A DNA stretch of 64,000 nt, taken from the NCBI RefSeq assembly GCF_000226565.1, contig NC_016041.1:3720001-3784000 (forward strand). The letters run 5' to 3'. Origin of the DNA: Glaciecola nitratireducens FR1064 (lineage in GTDB: Bacteria; Pseudomonadota; Gammaproteobacteria; Enterobacterales; Alteromonadaceae). The notes under the pieces are model-generated. The model saw nothing but the letters and a program-made list of their open reading frames with translations, was not told the origin of the DNA and searched no databases. The position numbers were made by a program, and so were the translations under genes. The number at the start of each line of letters is the position of its first letter. Positions within the stretch are counted from its first letter, which is position 1. Below are positions 47,601-54,453 of the stretch, piece after piece.

Positions 47601-50555
47601 CGCCTTGCGGGCTCCATTATTTATCCTAACATCTCGCTACGAGCAGATGCCGCAATATTAGCTCAAAATCGACGTGGTCAATCTGGGCTATGGGCTCATT
47701 CTATATCTGGCGACCTTCCTATAGTCTTACTCAAAATTTCTAGTAGCCAACACATTGAGTTGGTGCGTCAGTTAATTCAATGCCACTCTTATTGGCGGCT
47801 AAGAGGGCTGGTAGTCGATTTGGTAATATGGAATGAAGAACAAATGGGTTACCGTCAACTTCTGCAAGACCATATCATGGGTCTTATAACTTCGGGGACG
47901 GAAGCCAAGTATATTAATCGTCGAGGCGGCATATTTGTGCGCTCTGGTGAACAAATATCAAGTGAAGATAGAATCCTTTTACAAGCTGTAGCACGTGCTG
48001 TGATTATCGATACTCAAGGTACGCTGGCCGACCAAATAAACCGACGTGTTTTAACAGAAAAACGAGTTGCATCACTAAAACCCAGCAATACTTTCAGACT
48101 TAAAAAGCCTGAGCCGCAGCGTGCACCAGAGCAAAACCTTCAATTAAACAATGGGCTTGGCGGATTCAGCAGTGATGGCAGAGAATATGTCATTACTACT
48201 AGCGCAACTAATAAAACCCCCTTACCTTGGGTAAATGTGCTCGCCAATTCGCAGTTCGGTACGGTAGTTGCTGAAAGTGGACAAGCGTATACGTGGAGCG
48301 AAAATGCTCACGAGTATCGGCTAACACCGTGGAGCGAGGACAGTGTTGGGGCGAGCGGAGGAGAGGCGTTTTACTTGCGTGACGAAGACAGTGGTTATTT
48401 CTGGTCACCCACGCCAATGCCCTGCACTGGAACAACACCTTATGTTACTCGACACGGTTTTGGCTACAGTATTTTTGAACACACTGAAGACGGTATCGAG
48501 TCTGAACTATGTGTATTTGTAGATCTAAACGAAGCCGTTAAATTTTCGGTGCTTAAAATTCGTAATCATTCAGGCTCGAAAAGACGATTAACCGCCACAG
48601 GTTATGTAGAGTGGGTGTTAGATGAACAACGTGCCAAATCTGCAATGCATGTAGTGACAGAAATTGACGCTCAAAGCGGAGCACTATTTGCCCGTAACGC
48701 CTATAATTCAGAGTTTGGTGATCGAGTGGCTTTCTTTGATGTGGACAATATGTCCCGCAGTTTAAGTGGTGATCGCAGCGAATTCATCGGCCGCAATGGC
48801 ACGTTACAACGCCCCGACGCAATGACCAGAGAACGATTACCTGGCCGTTTGGGAGCCGCTCTCGATCCTTGCGGAGCAATCCAAGTGCCGTTTGAACTAG
48901 CAAATGGTGAAGAAAAACGCATTATTTTCCGACTCGGTGCGGGGAAAAATCTGCACAAGGCACGCTCTTTAGCGTTGAAATTACGGGAAACCGGCTCTGC
49001 TCGCCGAGCCCTCGAAAACGTTCACCATTTTTGGCAAAAAACCTTAAATACGGTTCAAGTCACAACCCCCGATCCGGCAATCAACATAATGACCAACGGT
49101 TGGCTAGTTTACCAAACCTTAGCTTGCCGCTTTTGGGCGCGCAGCGGTTTTTACCAATCTGGCGGTGCTTTTGGTTTTCGCGACCAGTTACAAGACGCTA
49201 TGGCACTACTGCATACTCAACCCAAACTATTAAGAGAACATCTGCTCACTAGCGCTTCTCGACAATATCTGGAGGGTGATGTTCAGCATTGGTGGCACCC
49301 GCCGGTTGGACGCGGAGTGCGTACTCGCTGTTCAGACGATTACTTATGGCTGCCATTGGCAACTTGTCGCTACGTTATCGGCACAGGTGATATTGAAGTA
49401 CTTGATGAACTGGCGCCTTTCATTGCGGGACGAGAGCTGAACGACGATGAAGAATCTTATTACGACTTGCCAACAACCACACATGAGAAATCGACTTTAT
49501 ATCAACATTGTGTGCTATCAATACTGCATGGTTTACGTTTTGGTGAAAAAGGCCTGCCCTTAATGGGCTCTGGTGACTGGAACGATGGTATGAGTACGGT
49601 CGGCATAGAGGGTAAAGGTGAGAGTGTGTGGCTGGGTTTCTTCTTGTATAAAATACTGCAAGAATTTGCAGATGTTGCAGATTTATATAAAGACGATGCC
49701 TTTTCGGAACACTGCAGAAACGAAGCTGACAAGCTTCAAAAGAATTTAGCTAAACACGGCTGGGATGGTGCTTGGTATCGTCGAGCATGGTTTGATGACG
49801 GCACGCCTTTAGGTTCATCAATTAGCCCTGAATGCACTATCGATTCTATTGCCCAAAGTTGGTCAGTGCTTTCTGGTGCAGGGGATAAAGAAAGAACAAT
49901 TCAGGCCATGAATTCACTCGATGAACACTTAGTTCGGCGAGACGAAAAAATAATACAACTGTTAGAGCCACCATTTGACAAGTCAGAGATGAATCCTGGT
50001 TACATAAAAGGTTATGTGCCCGGAGTGCGAGAAAATGGAGGACAATATACACATGCGGCAATTTGGGCGACCATGGCTTTTGCGCAAATGGGCGATAGTA
50101 AACGCGCTTGGGAATTAATGAATATCATTAATCCTCTTAATCACGGCCTCAGTGCCGAGCAAGTGGCTACTTATAAAGCGGAGCCCTACGTTGTCGCAGC
50201 TGATGTCTACGCCGTGGAGCCTCACATTGGTCGCGGCGGTTGGACTTGGTACACAGGTTCAGCTGGTTGGATGTACCGCCTGATAGTAGAGTCCTTGCTG
50301 GGGATAACACTAGAAGGAGAACGATTGAAAATTGTGCCGTGTATTCCAAAAGCTTGGACTACTTATTCTGTCGACTATACTTTTGGTAGTACTCAATATC
50401 ATATTATTATCAAGCAAAATCAGTCTGATAAAAAACCGGCCGAAATAACTATGACACTTGATGGACATACCATTACACCACCTTATGTCCCTTTAATGGA
50501 TGATCAAGTCGACCATGAAGTAATGCTAACTTTGCGCCAAGAACAGAATAGATGA
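41688..50555 (+). CDS. Cyclic beta-glucan synthase (NdvB/Cgs family; GT84, cyclisation domain, GH94)
   Basis: 2,955-aa inner-membrane enzyme making cyclic beta-glucans from UDP-glucose. An N-terminal region (1–410) and membrane helices (about 416–476) precede the glycosyltransferase domain. That domain has ITLDTDT with Asp646 and Asp648, and RRERW at 791–795. Further helices lie at about 836–880, 961–982 and 999–1022. The middle domain (about 1030–1600) matches the glucoamylase-like cyclising part. Two GH94-type beta-sandwich modules start near 1680 and 2190. The C-terminal GH94 phosphorylase-like domain has QLQDAMALL and GSGDWNDGM at 2627–2635. Length is slightly above Brucella Cgs (about 2,870). 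Beta-1,2 linkage is expected from the family, not proven. Products act as osmoregulated periplasmic glucans. Confidence 0.95.
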   Translation: MNVKTSLNKIFRRFTQLRWKPKSPLPVQQTPMRAELLNTEQMKKHAIALAKRHEIDRFNTRDQLLSRLDSNEQVLIDTNHLLANAIKSKQTIAPSGEWLLDNFYLIEEQIRTARLHLPKGYSKELPRLAKGNSSGLPRVYDIALNVISHGDGRVDAEIFAHFVEAYQTVTPLKLGELWAIPIMLRLALIENLRRASVRITTSRQYVNLAQQWAHKMLEMAENDPQNLILVIADMARSKPLLSSAFVAELTRKLQGHGSALALPLTWIEQKLAESSLTIEQMIQIETQQQAADQVSVSNTIGSLRWLTAMDWRDFVEANSRVEQILRQDQSGHYSAMDFATRDSYRQVVDRLAKRCSYSEIEIAKKALALTQEDTSEVKGAKEPTGHVGYYLVDRGITQLESEIKVKKSIRTRIRFFVRGMPLILYLGSIAGLTGLSSIALFALAGQIDITDWRFLLLGFVSLLSASQLASALVNWLATILVEPKRMPRMDYSKGLPPAMQTLVVIPSMLSSAQGIESLLEILEVRFLGNRDQHLHFALLTDFHDAPEKTQASDQALLQQARAGIEQLNAKYPVSTPSLPDQAERFFLLHRPRTWNKQEKSWMGCERKRGKLGDLNALLRGKHRERFSLIVGNISALTQVKYVITLDTDTLLPRDCAHQLVGAMAHPLNQPRFDSQKQCVIGGYGILQPRMAASISGKNPSRYSQLCGEEPGIDPYTRSISDVYQDLFGEGSYIGKGIYDLDAFESSLNNRLPENQILSHDLLEGCYTRSGLLSDVHMYEEYPSRYDVDMCRRERWIRGDWQIAHWLLPWVPDATGNSIHNPLSPLSRWKIFDNLRRSIEPLAIMLTLLMGWWLVPNATTWTFAVLAIFFLPPVFTALIAAYRKPNEMRISHHLHSVLRDFVHQLAQAGFRIACLPHEAVFNVSAILRSIWRMLFTRRRLLEWQLSEEQPKQGSNELLRSFRTMWAAPTIAIFSAFIIISVYTQKTDSGFVWSTDSISNLVALFPILLLWFFSPAVAWWLSLPQFRLETTLEPEQTAFLHNIARKTWAFFDHFSSIDDNWLIPDNFQEQPGPVTAHRTSPTNIGLSLLASVSAYDFGFIPAGVLLQRCTDCFTTLDKLDRHKGHFYNWYDTQSLEVLPPRYISSVDSGNLAGHLLTLRLALLELPDQSIFHPRVYSGISTTLDIVENSYSDEQQHFKSASNSNEDFNFPSDAILAMRKLLNSIRPQKAFSIQQVVLHLITLSDAAETIKTSLQSGLHNVTLSQSKRWAEDLHQQCLSALQELRLLTPWLSLQHAPRNLASFAKPFMQESKICTMRQLSEACSKYILTIDLQLALEITEQDRQWLKALREHVTVGLEVAKQRITTSEQLAERASKFADMEFAFLYDDTRNLLAIGYNVDDQRRDTSYYDLLASEVRLGSFVAIAQGQLPQESWFALSRLQTSAGGEPVLVSWSGSMFEYLMPMLVMPTYPGTLLEQTCRAAVARQIAYGKMRAVPWGVSESGYNTVDASLNYQYSAFGVPGLGLKRGLSEDLVVAPYSSVLALMVAPEAACENLQKLAANGMLGQYGFYEAIDYTKARLLHDQTSAIIPSFMAHHQGMSLLALSYHLLKRPMQRRFESDPMFKSALLLLQERIPKTSIFQPHIEQHAESGVLFEHPEVSVNTPITAQTSAPEVQLLSNGNYHVMLTNTGSGYSRWHDLAVTRWREDATCENWGTFIYVRNTSSNHFWSATYQPTLKPAQSYDALFSGGRAEFRRCDHDIETYSEIVVSPEDDIELRRIRICNHTNTHCELDLTTYAEVVMALPSSDNTHPSFSNLFVQTEIIANGQAILCSRRARAADEETPWMFHLLVPHGNGDGVSIGKVSSTTDRLEFIGRGRSLVSPQALLASGDLSGSDGSVLDPIVSIRCPLSLDSGLTATLDLVTGMANSREECLALIGKYQDRHLTDRVLDLAWTHSSVALHQINVNESDVLLYRRLAGSIIYPNISLRADAAILAQNRRGQSGLWAHSISGDLPIVLLKISSSQHIELVRQLIQCHSYWRLRGLVVDLVIWNEEQMGYRQLLQDHIMGLITSGTEAKYINRRGGIFVRSGEQISSEDRILLQAVARAVIIDTQGTLADQINRRVLTEKRVASLKPSNTFRLKKPEPQRAPEQNLQLNNGLGGFSSDGREYVITTSATNKTPLPWVNVLANSQFGTVVAESGQAYTWSENAHEYRLTPWSEDSVGASGGEAFYLRDEDSGYFWSPTPMPCTGTTPYVTRHGFGYSIFEHTEDGIESELCVFVDLNEAVKFSVLKIRNHSGSKRRLTATGYVEWVLDEQRAKSAMHVVTEIDAQSGALFARNAYNSEFGDRVAFFDVDNMSRSLSGDRSEFIGRNGTLQRPDAMTRERLPGRLGAALDPCGAIQVPFELANGEEKRIIFRLGAGKNLHKARSLALKLRETGSARRALENVHHFWQKTLNTVQVTTPDPAINIMTNGWLVYQTLACRFWARSGFYQSGGAFGFRDQLQDAMALLHTQPKLLREHLLTSASRQYLEGDVQHWWHPPVGRGVRTRCSDDYLWLPLATCRYVIGTGDIEVLDELAPFIAGRELNDDEESYYDLPTTTHEKSTLYQHCVLSILHGLRFGEKGLPLMGSGDWNDGMSTVGIEGKGESVWLGFFLYKILQEFADVADLYKDDAFSEHCRNEADKLQKNLAKHGWDGAWYRRAWFDDGTPLGSSISPECTIDSIAQSWSVLSGAGDKERTIQAMNSLDEHLVRRDEKIIQLLEPPFDKSEMNPGYIKGYVPGVRENGGQYTHAAIWATMAFAQMGDSKRAWELMNIINPLNHGLSAEQVATYKAEPYVVAADVYAVEPHIGRGGWTWYTGSAGWMYRLIVESLLGITLEGERLKIVPCIPKAWTTYSVDYTFGSTQYHIIIKQNQSDKKPAEITMTLDGHTITPPYVPLMDDQVDHEVMLTLRQEQNR

Positions 50556-50566
50556 AAAGGCAAGAC

Positions 50567-50601
50567 AAAGGCAGGGACTGAATACCAGTCACCTGCCTTT
50601 T
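50567..50601. terminator. Bidirectional terminator between glucan synthase and TonB receptor
   Basis: Strong stem: AAAGGCAGG-GACTG (50567–50580) pairs with CAGTC-A-CCTGCCTTT (50586–50600), one bulged base and a 5-nt loop. TTTTC follows on the plus strand and the AAAG at the left edge gives CTTT on the minus strand. It lies 12 bp past the glucan synthase stop and 37 bp from the receptor stop. Confidence 0.75.
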
Positions 50602-50637
50602 CAATATTTACTTCTATGAGTCTCTAACAGTCACTCA

Positions 50638-53600
50638 TTATTCAAACTTCATATCTACACCTAAGAAGAAGAATCTCCCTCTCGGTCCAACCGGATAAGC
50701 AAAGTTAGTCAGGAAGGGTTGCTCATCGCTTAGGTTATTGATACCGCCATAAACAGTGAATACTTCATCGATTTTATAGCTCGCATTGATATCATGCAGC
50801 CACATTGCATCCATTTGTACAGATGAATCATAATCACCGCGCTCAAACTCTTCTATTTCAACAAAGCCAAGCAGCTGCTTGCCAATATACTGGTTTTGTA
50901 AACCGATACTAAATACATCGTTTGACCAGTTGAACGCTAAGTTTCCTGCATATTCAGGACGCTGAATTTCACCTAGTTCAGGATTCACTTCAGATAAATC
51001 GTTCGGGTTTGTAAACTGGTCTAGTTCGTTTACTTTAGAGCCTGATAATGTACTTCTTAGATTACCGTCAAATACATCATGCTCGTAGCCAATAGTGAAA
51101 TCGACACCCGAGGTTTCTAATTTAGCGAAGTTAATATCTGTGGTTCTTAAGAAATTCAAGCCACCAAACTGTGGTGAAGCTGAATCAGTGTTACGTGTAA
51201 ACAAACTACAGAAGTTATCGTTCAACTGCGCTCCACTATAACAACCGTTCACAATGTCATCAGCTGATACTGCTGAGATGGCTTGATCAATTGAAATCGA
51301 CCAATAATCCACAGTGACAGTTAAACCATCAACAACGCTAGAATCGTAAACAAATCCAATCGTTGTTGTATCTGCTTCTTCTTCAAGAAGGTCTGGGTTA
51401 CCACCTGTGACACCGCCAAATGCAGCCGACAGCGGATCGGTATAAACATAGTTTCCATCGGTATCAAATGGGTTTAATCCAAACGTGCTAAATTCAGCCA
51501 CGCAGTTAGCCTGAATTTGCGCTGCAGCTGCTGCATCATTACCAGCAATACCTTGAATAACACTCGCATTACACGTGTCAGTGGGGCGGAAAGTGGTGCC
51601 TGTCTCTGGCGCAAACAACTCACTAATATTTGGAGCACGCACCGCTTTTGATAAGGAGTAGCGAATTCGCAAATCGGTGATCGGCGAATACATAAGATTA
51701 GTTCGCCACGTAAACGTTTCACCCACGGTGGAGTAATCCGAATAACGTGCGGCGACATCTAAGGTTAATTCTTCAACAAACGCTTCACCTTCTATTAAAG
51801 GAATGCTGGTTTCAACAAAGGCTTCCCATACATCATACTCACCGCCTTGGTTACGGCTACGTAATGCAGGTCTGAATACAATTGAATTGTTGCTAGAATA
51901 ATCCGCAATGTTCGTACCCTCTGCAAACGGAGAACCAGCAGGAATCAGTCCTTGGCGGAAATCATCAATGCTAGAATCCGACGACTCTTCACGATATTCA
52001 GTACCTACTGCCCAATATATCGGGCCATAAGGCATCTCAAACCAATTTGAACTGTCACCCGCCAAGTTTGCAGCAATGACAAGTTGGTCAATTTCTACCT
52101 TTGTAAAACTGTCTTCGGTTATCCAATCTACCGCTGCTTGGTCTATGCCAGGTCGTCCAGCCCATATATTTAGAGGGACACAAGAGCCATCGCCAGGCGT
52201 AAACGTAAAGTAGCCTGGATCGTATGTAGGAATATTGAAGGGTGTCGATATCTGAGGCGCTGAAGCGTCAACGTTGACGCGACAATCAGGTGTACCATTG
52301 TTAGAAACGGCATCAATTGCTGAGAAGAATCTATCCACAATGACAAGATCTTCCGTACCCCTTGCTTCACGAGTAAACTTCCCGTAATTGACGTAAACTT
52401 CATAATCATATTCGTGAGCTAGCGTGCCTTCCAAGCCGGCAACTATGCGAACAGTCTCACGTTCTTGCTCTAATCTGCCCGAACCAATACCTATTGGGTC
52501 GGCGGTAATAGCAACACCACCGGTTGCATTTGCGATAGGTTGAATGAACTCGGGTAGGTAAGGGTTGTCAGGAGCACCGAATAATAAATCCCAGAACGCT
52601 GTAGGTTGAGATTCGTTTTCAGTGGTCTGCAACACATACTTTGCTTCAGCAAACGCACGCATATCGTCCGTAAGGTCATAGTTAAATAAGAAGTTAACGG
52701 CAACTTTGTCGTTGGGTGTGATTATATAACCTCTTTGCTGTTGCAAAGTATTATATGAATCGCCACCAAAACCTTCAAAGTTACCCGATACCAAGCCATC
52801 CCTAATCGGTCGATAGGAACCATCTTCATTCACATTCCAGCAACCACCGAGCACGCCAAATGAAGCAGCGCCAAATACTGAGTTATAACCTGAAAAAGAA
52901 TCCAAACAATCTGGTGTTCCGTTTCCGTCTAAATCAATTGGCGTATTGGGATCAAATCCATCGAAAGTATAAGGGTTACCGGGAATGATATAACCATACC
53001 CAGACGTAAACGGAAACGTTCTGTAAGGTAATACTGCACGTGGAGCAGCCGTTGACGCTTGATTAAATAGTGCCATTTCAGCGTCGGTCAAATTAGGCGC
53101 TGAGCCAAATTCACTTGTATAGTTGTTGATAAAAGTAGCCATTGAAGGAATAGACAAACCAAAAGGAAACAATCCGGTGTTAGCAAAGTCATAATATTGG
53201 CTTAAGTTTGGCGTACTTGCGCCCAAGTCCCCTTGCTGGAAGCGCAATGCAGGGTTTGTCCAATCTCTCGCTGAGCCTCGTATGAGTCCGTCGTCTCTTT
53301 CACTGACGCGCAACCCTTTATCGTCTTGGTATTCAACAGAAACAGCAAAGTTTCCTCTGTCATTGTCGAAGTTAGTGCCCCAAACGCTTGAAATACTTAC
53401 TTGTTCAGCATCGTTTTCGCCAGAGCGTCCGGTTTGAATATCAACTTCAAAGCCTTCAAAGTCATCTCGTAAATTAAAATTCACAACGCCGGTTACCGCG
53501 TCAGCGCCATATACTGCTGAAGCCCCACCCGTGAGTACATCTACGCTTTCAATCAGCGCCATTGGAATTGAACCAACATCCACCGCTGCACTGCCGCCAA

Positions 53601-53988
53601 CGCCGCCTACATGGCGACGTCCGTTTACGATAGTCAGTGTTCTTGCACTGCCTAGACCGCGCAAGTTAAGAATGTTCGCGCCGTCAGCAAAGCCAGAATC
53701 TATTGAGCTTTCTGCTGTCGTTGATGAAAATAATGCTGGAATATCGTTGATGACGTCGGTAATCGAAAACTCACCAGAGACCTGAATTTCTTGAGCGGAA
53801 ATACTTTGTACAGGAGATGGTGCAGCTAAGTTAGGATCACGTGCTATGCGAGAGCCTGTTACCTGAATTTTTTCAACTGTTGTTTCATTCGCCGCCTCAT
53901 CTGCGCTTTCTTGTGCAATTGAACCTAACGAATAAGTTACCGCAAGCGCTAATGTGGAATATTTAAAAAATCTATGTTTGTTGTGCAT
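50638..53988 (-). CDS. TonB-dependent outer-membrane receptor, large
   Basis: 1,116 aa. Signal peptide about 1–25 (ending GSIA-QES), TonB-box-like EKIQVTGSRI near 39–48, plug domain about 50–175 (NLRGLGSARTLTIVNGRRH, SVDVLTGGASAVYGADAVTGVVNF), then a beta-barrel to the C-terminal KFE (aromatic end MKFE slightly atypical). A very long insertion at about 270–420 includes DLDGNGTPDCLD, which resembles a calcium-binding loop. The AGGGGTTATAA ribosome site is clear. This class usually takes up oligosaccharides or siderophores; no CAZyme or siderophore genes are adjacent, so the substrate is unknown. Confidence 0.92.
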   Translation of the reverse strand: MHNKHRFFKYSTLALAVTYSLGSIAQESADEAANETTVEKIQVTGSRIARDPNLAAPSPVQSISAQEIQVSGEFSITDVINDIPALFSSTTAESSIDSGFADGANILNLRGLGSARTLTIVNGRRHVGGVGGSAAVDVGSIPMALIESVDVLTGGASAVYGADAVTGVVNFNLRDDFEGFEVDIQTGRSGENDAEQVSISSVWGTNFDNDRGNFAVSVEYQDDKGLRVSERDDGLIRGSARDWTNPALRFQQGDLGASTPNLSQYYDFANTGLFPFGLSIPSMATFINNYTSEFGSAPNLTDAEMALFNQASTAAPRAVLPYRTFPFTSGYGYIIPGNPYTFDGFDPNTPIDLDGNGTPDCLDSFSGYNSVFGAASFGVLGGCWNVNEDGSYRPIRDGLVSGNFEGFGGDSYNTLQQQRGYIITPNDKVAVNFLFNYDLTDDMRAFAEAKYVLQTTENESQPTAFWDLLFGAPDNPYLPEFIQPIANATGGVAITADPIGIGSGRLEQERETVRIVAGLEGTLAHEYDYEVYVNYGKFTREARGTEDLVIVDRFFSAIDAVSNNGTPDCRVNVDASAPQISTPFNIPTYDPGYFTFTPGDGSCVPLNIWAGRPGIDQAAVDWITEDSFTKVEIDQLVIAANLAGDSSNWFEMPYGPIYWAVGTEYREESSDSSIDDFRQGLIPAGSPFAEGTNIADYSSNNSIVFRPALRSRNQGGEYDVWEAFVETSIPLIEGEAFVEELTLDVAARYSDYSTVGETFTWRTNLMYSPITDLRIRYSLSKAVRAPNISELFAPETGTTFRPTDTCNASVIQGIAGNDAAAAAQIQANCVAEFSTFGLNPFDTDGNYVYTDPLSAAFGGVTGGNPDLLEEEADTTTIGFVYDSSVVDGLTVTVDYWSISIDQAISAVSADDIVNGCYSGAQLNDNFCSLFTRNTDSASPQFGGLNFLRTTDINFAKLETSGVDFTIGYEHDVFDGNLRSTLSGSKVNELDQFTNPNDLSEVNPELGEIQRPEYAGNLAFNWSNDVFSIGLQNQYIGKQLLGFVEIEEFERGDYDSSVQMDAMWLHDINASYKIDEVFTVYGGINNLSDEQPFLTNFAYPVGPRGRFFFLGVDMKFE

Positions 53989-54453
53989 TTATAACCCCTA
54001 TTTACTTAAGCGCTCAGGTAAAATCTATTTCGTTATTTGAATGTGTTGTTCGAAATCCAGAGCTCAAACTATGTCAAAACCTGCATTAGTTAGTGCATAA
54101 CGTGCACTATTCACAACAAAACCAAGCAATTTCTATTCCTAGATAACTACTCATGATAAAAACATAAGTATATGTATTTAATAGACTTTTATTATTATAA
54201 CTTTATTTAAAACATGAAACACACTGAGTTTTGCCCCAATTTAATGCAATTTAAATTTTTCGCCCTAATTAGGTGCAATGAATGGTTCTTTTGATTAGTA
54301 GGAAGAAATATTTATTTTTTGTTTTTGGTTTAAACCATAGCTTTGTGGTTTAACGAACAGACGCGCGTGATTATATGCCGCATTCTGAGACAAAAGGTGG
54401 ATGTTTCGCGCTCAAATTAGTGCGATAAATTTAGTAAAAGCACGTCATTAGGA
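53989..54453. other. 465-bp intergenic region between TonB receptor and GGDEF-EAL gene
   Basis: A/T-rich and without a gene. It carries a perfect inverted repeat (54091–54109) about 100 bp upstream of the receptor gene, and the palindrome CCTAATTAGG (54264–54273). Promoters for both divergent genes should lie here; none is convincing by eye. Confidence 0.5.
54091..54109. promoter_or_regulatory. Inverted repeat, candidate operator upstream of TonB receptor
   Basis: TAGTGCA–5 bp–TGCACTA, a perfect 7-bp inverted repeat about 103 bp upstream of the receptor ATG. Symmetry and spacing fit a dimeric repressor site (for example GntR or LacI type), but no regulator gene is adjacent. Confidence 0.35.
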
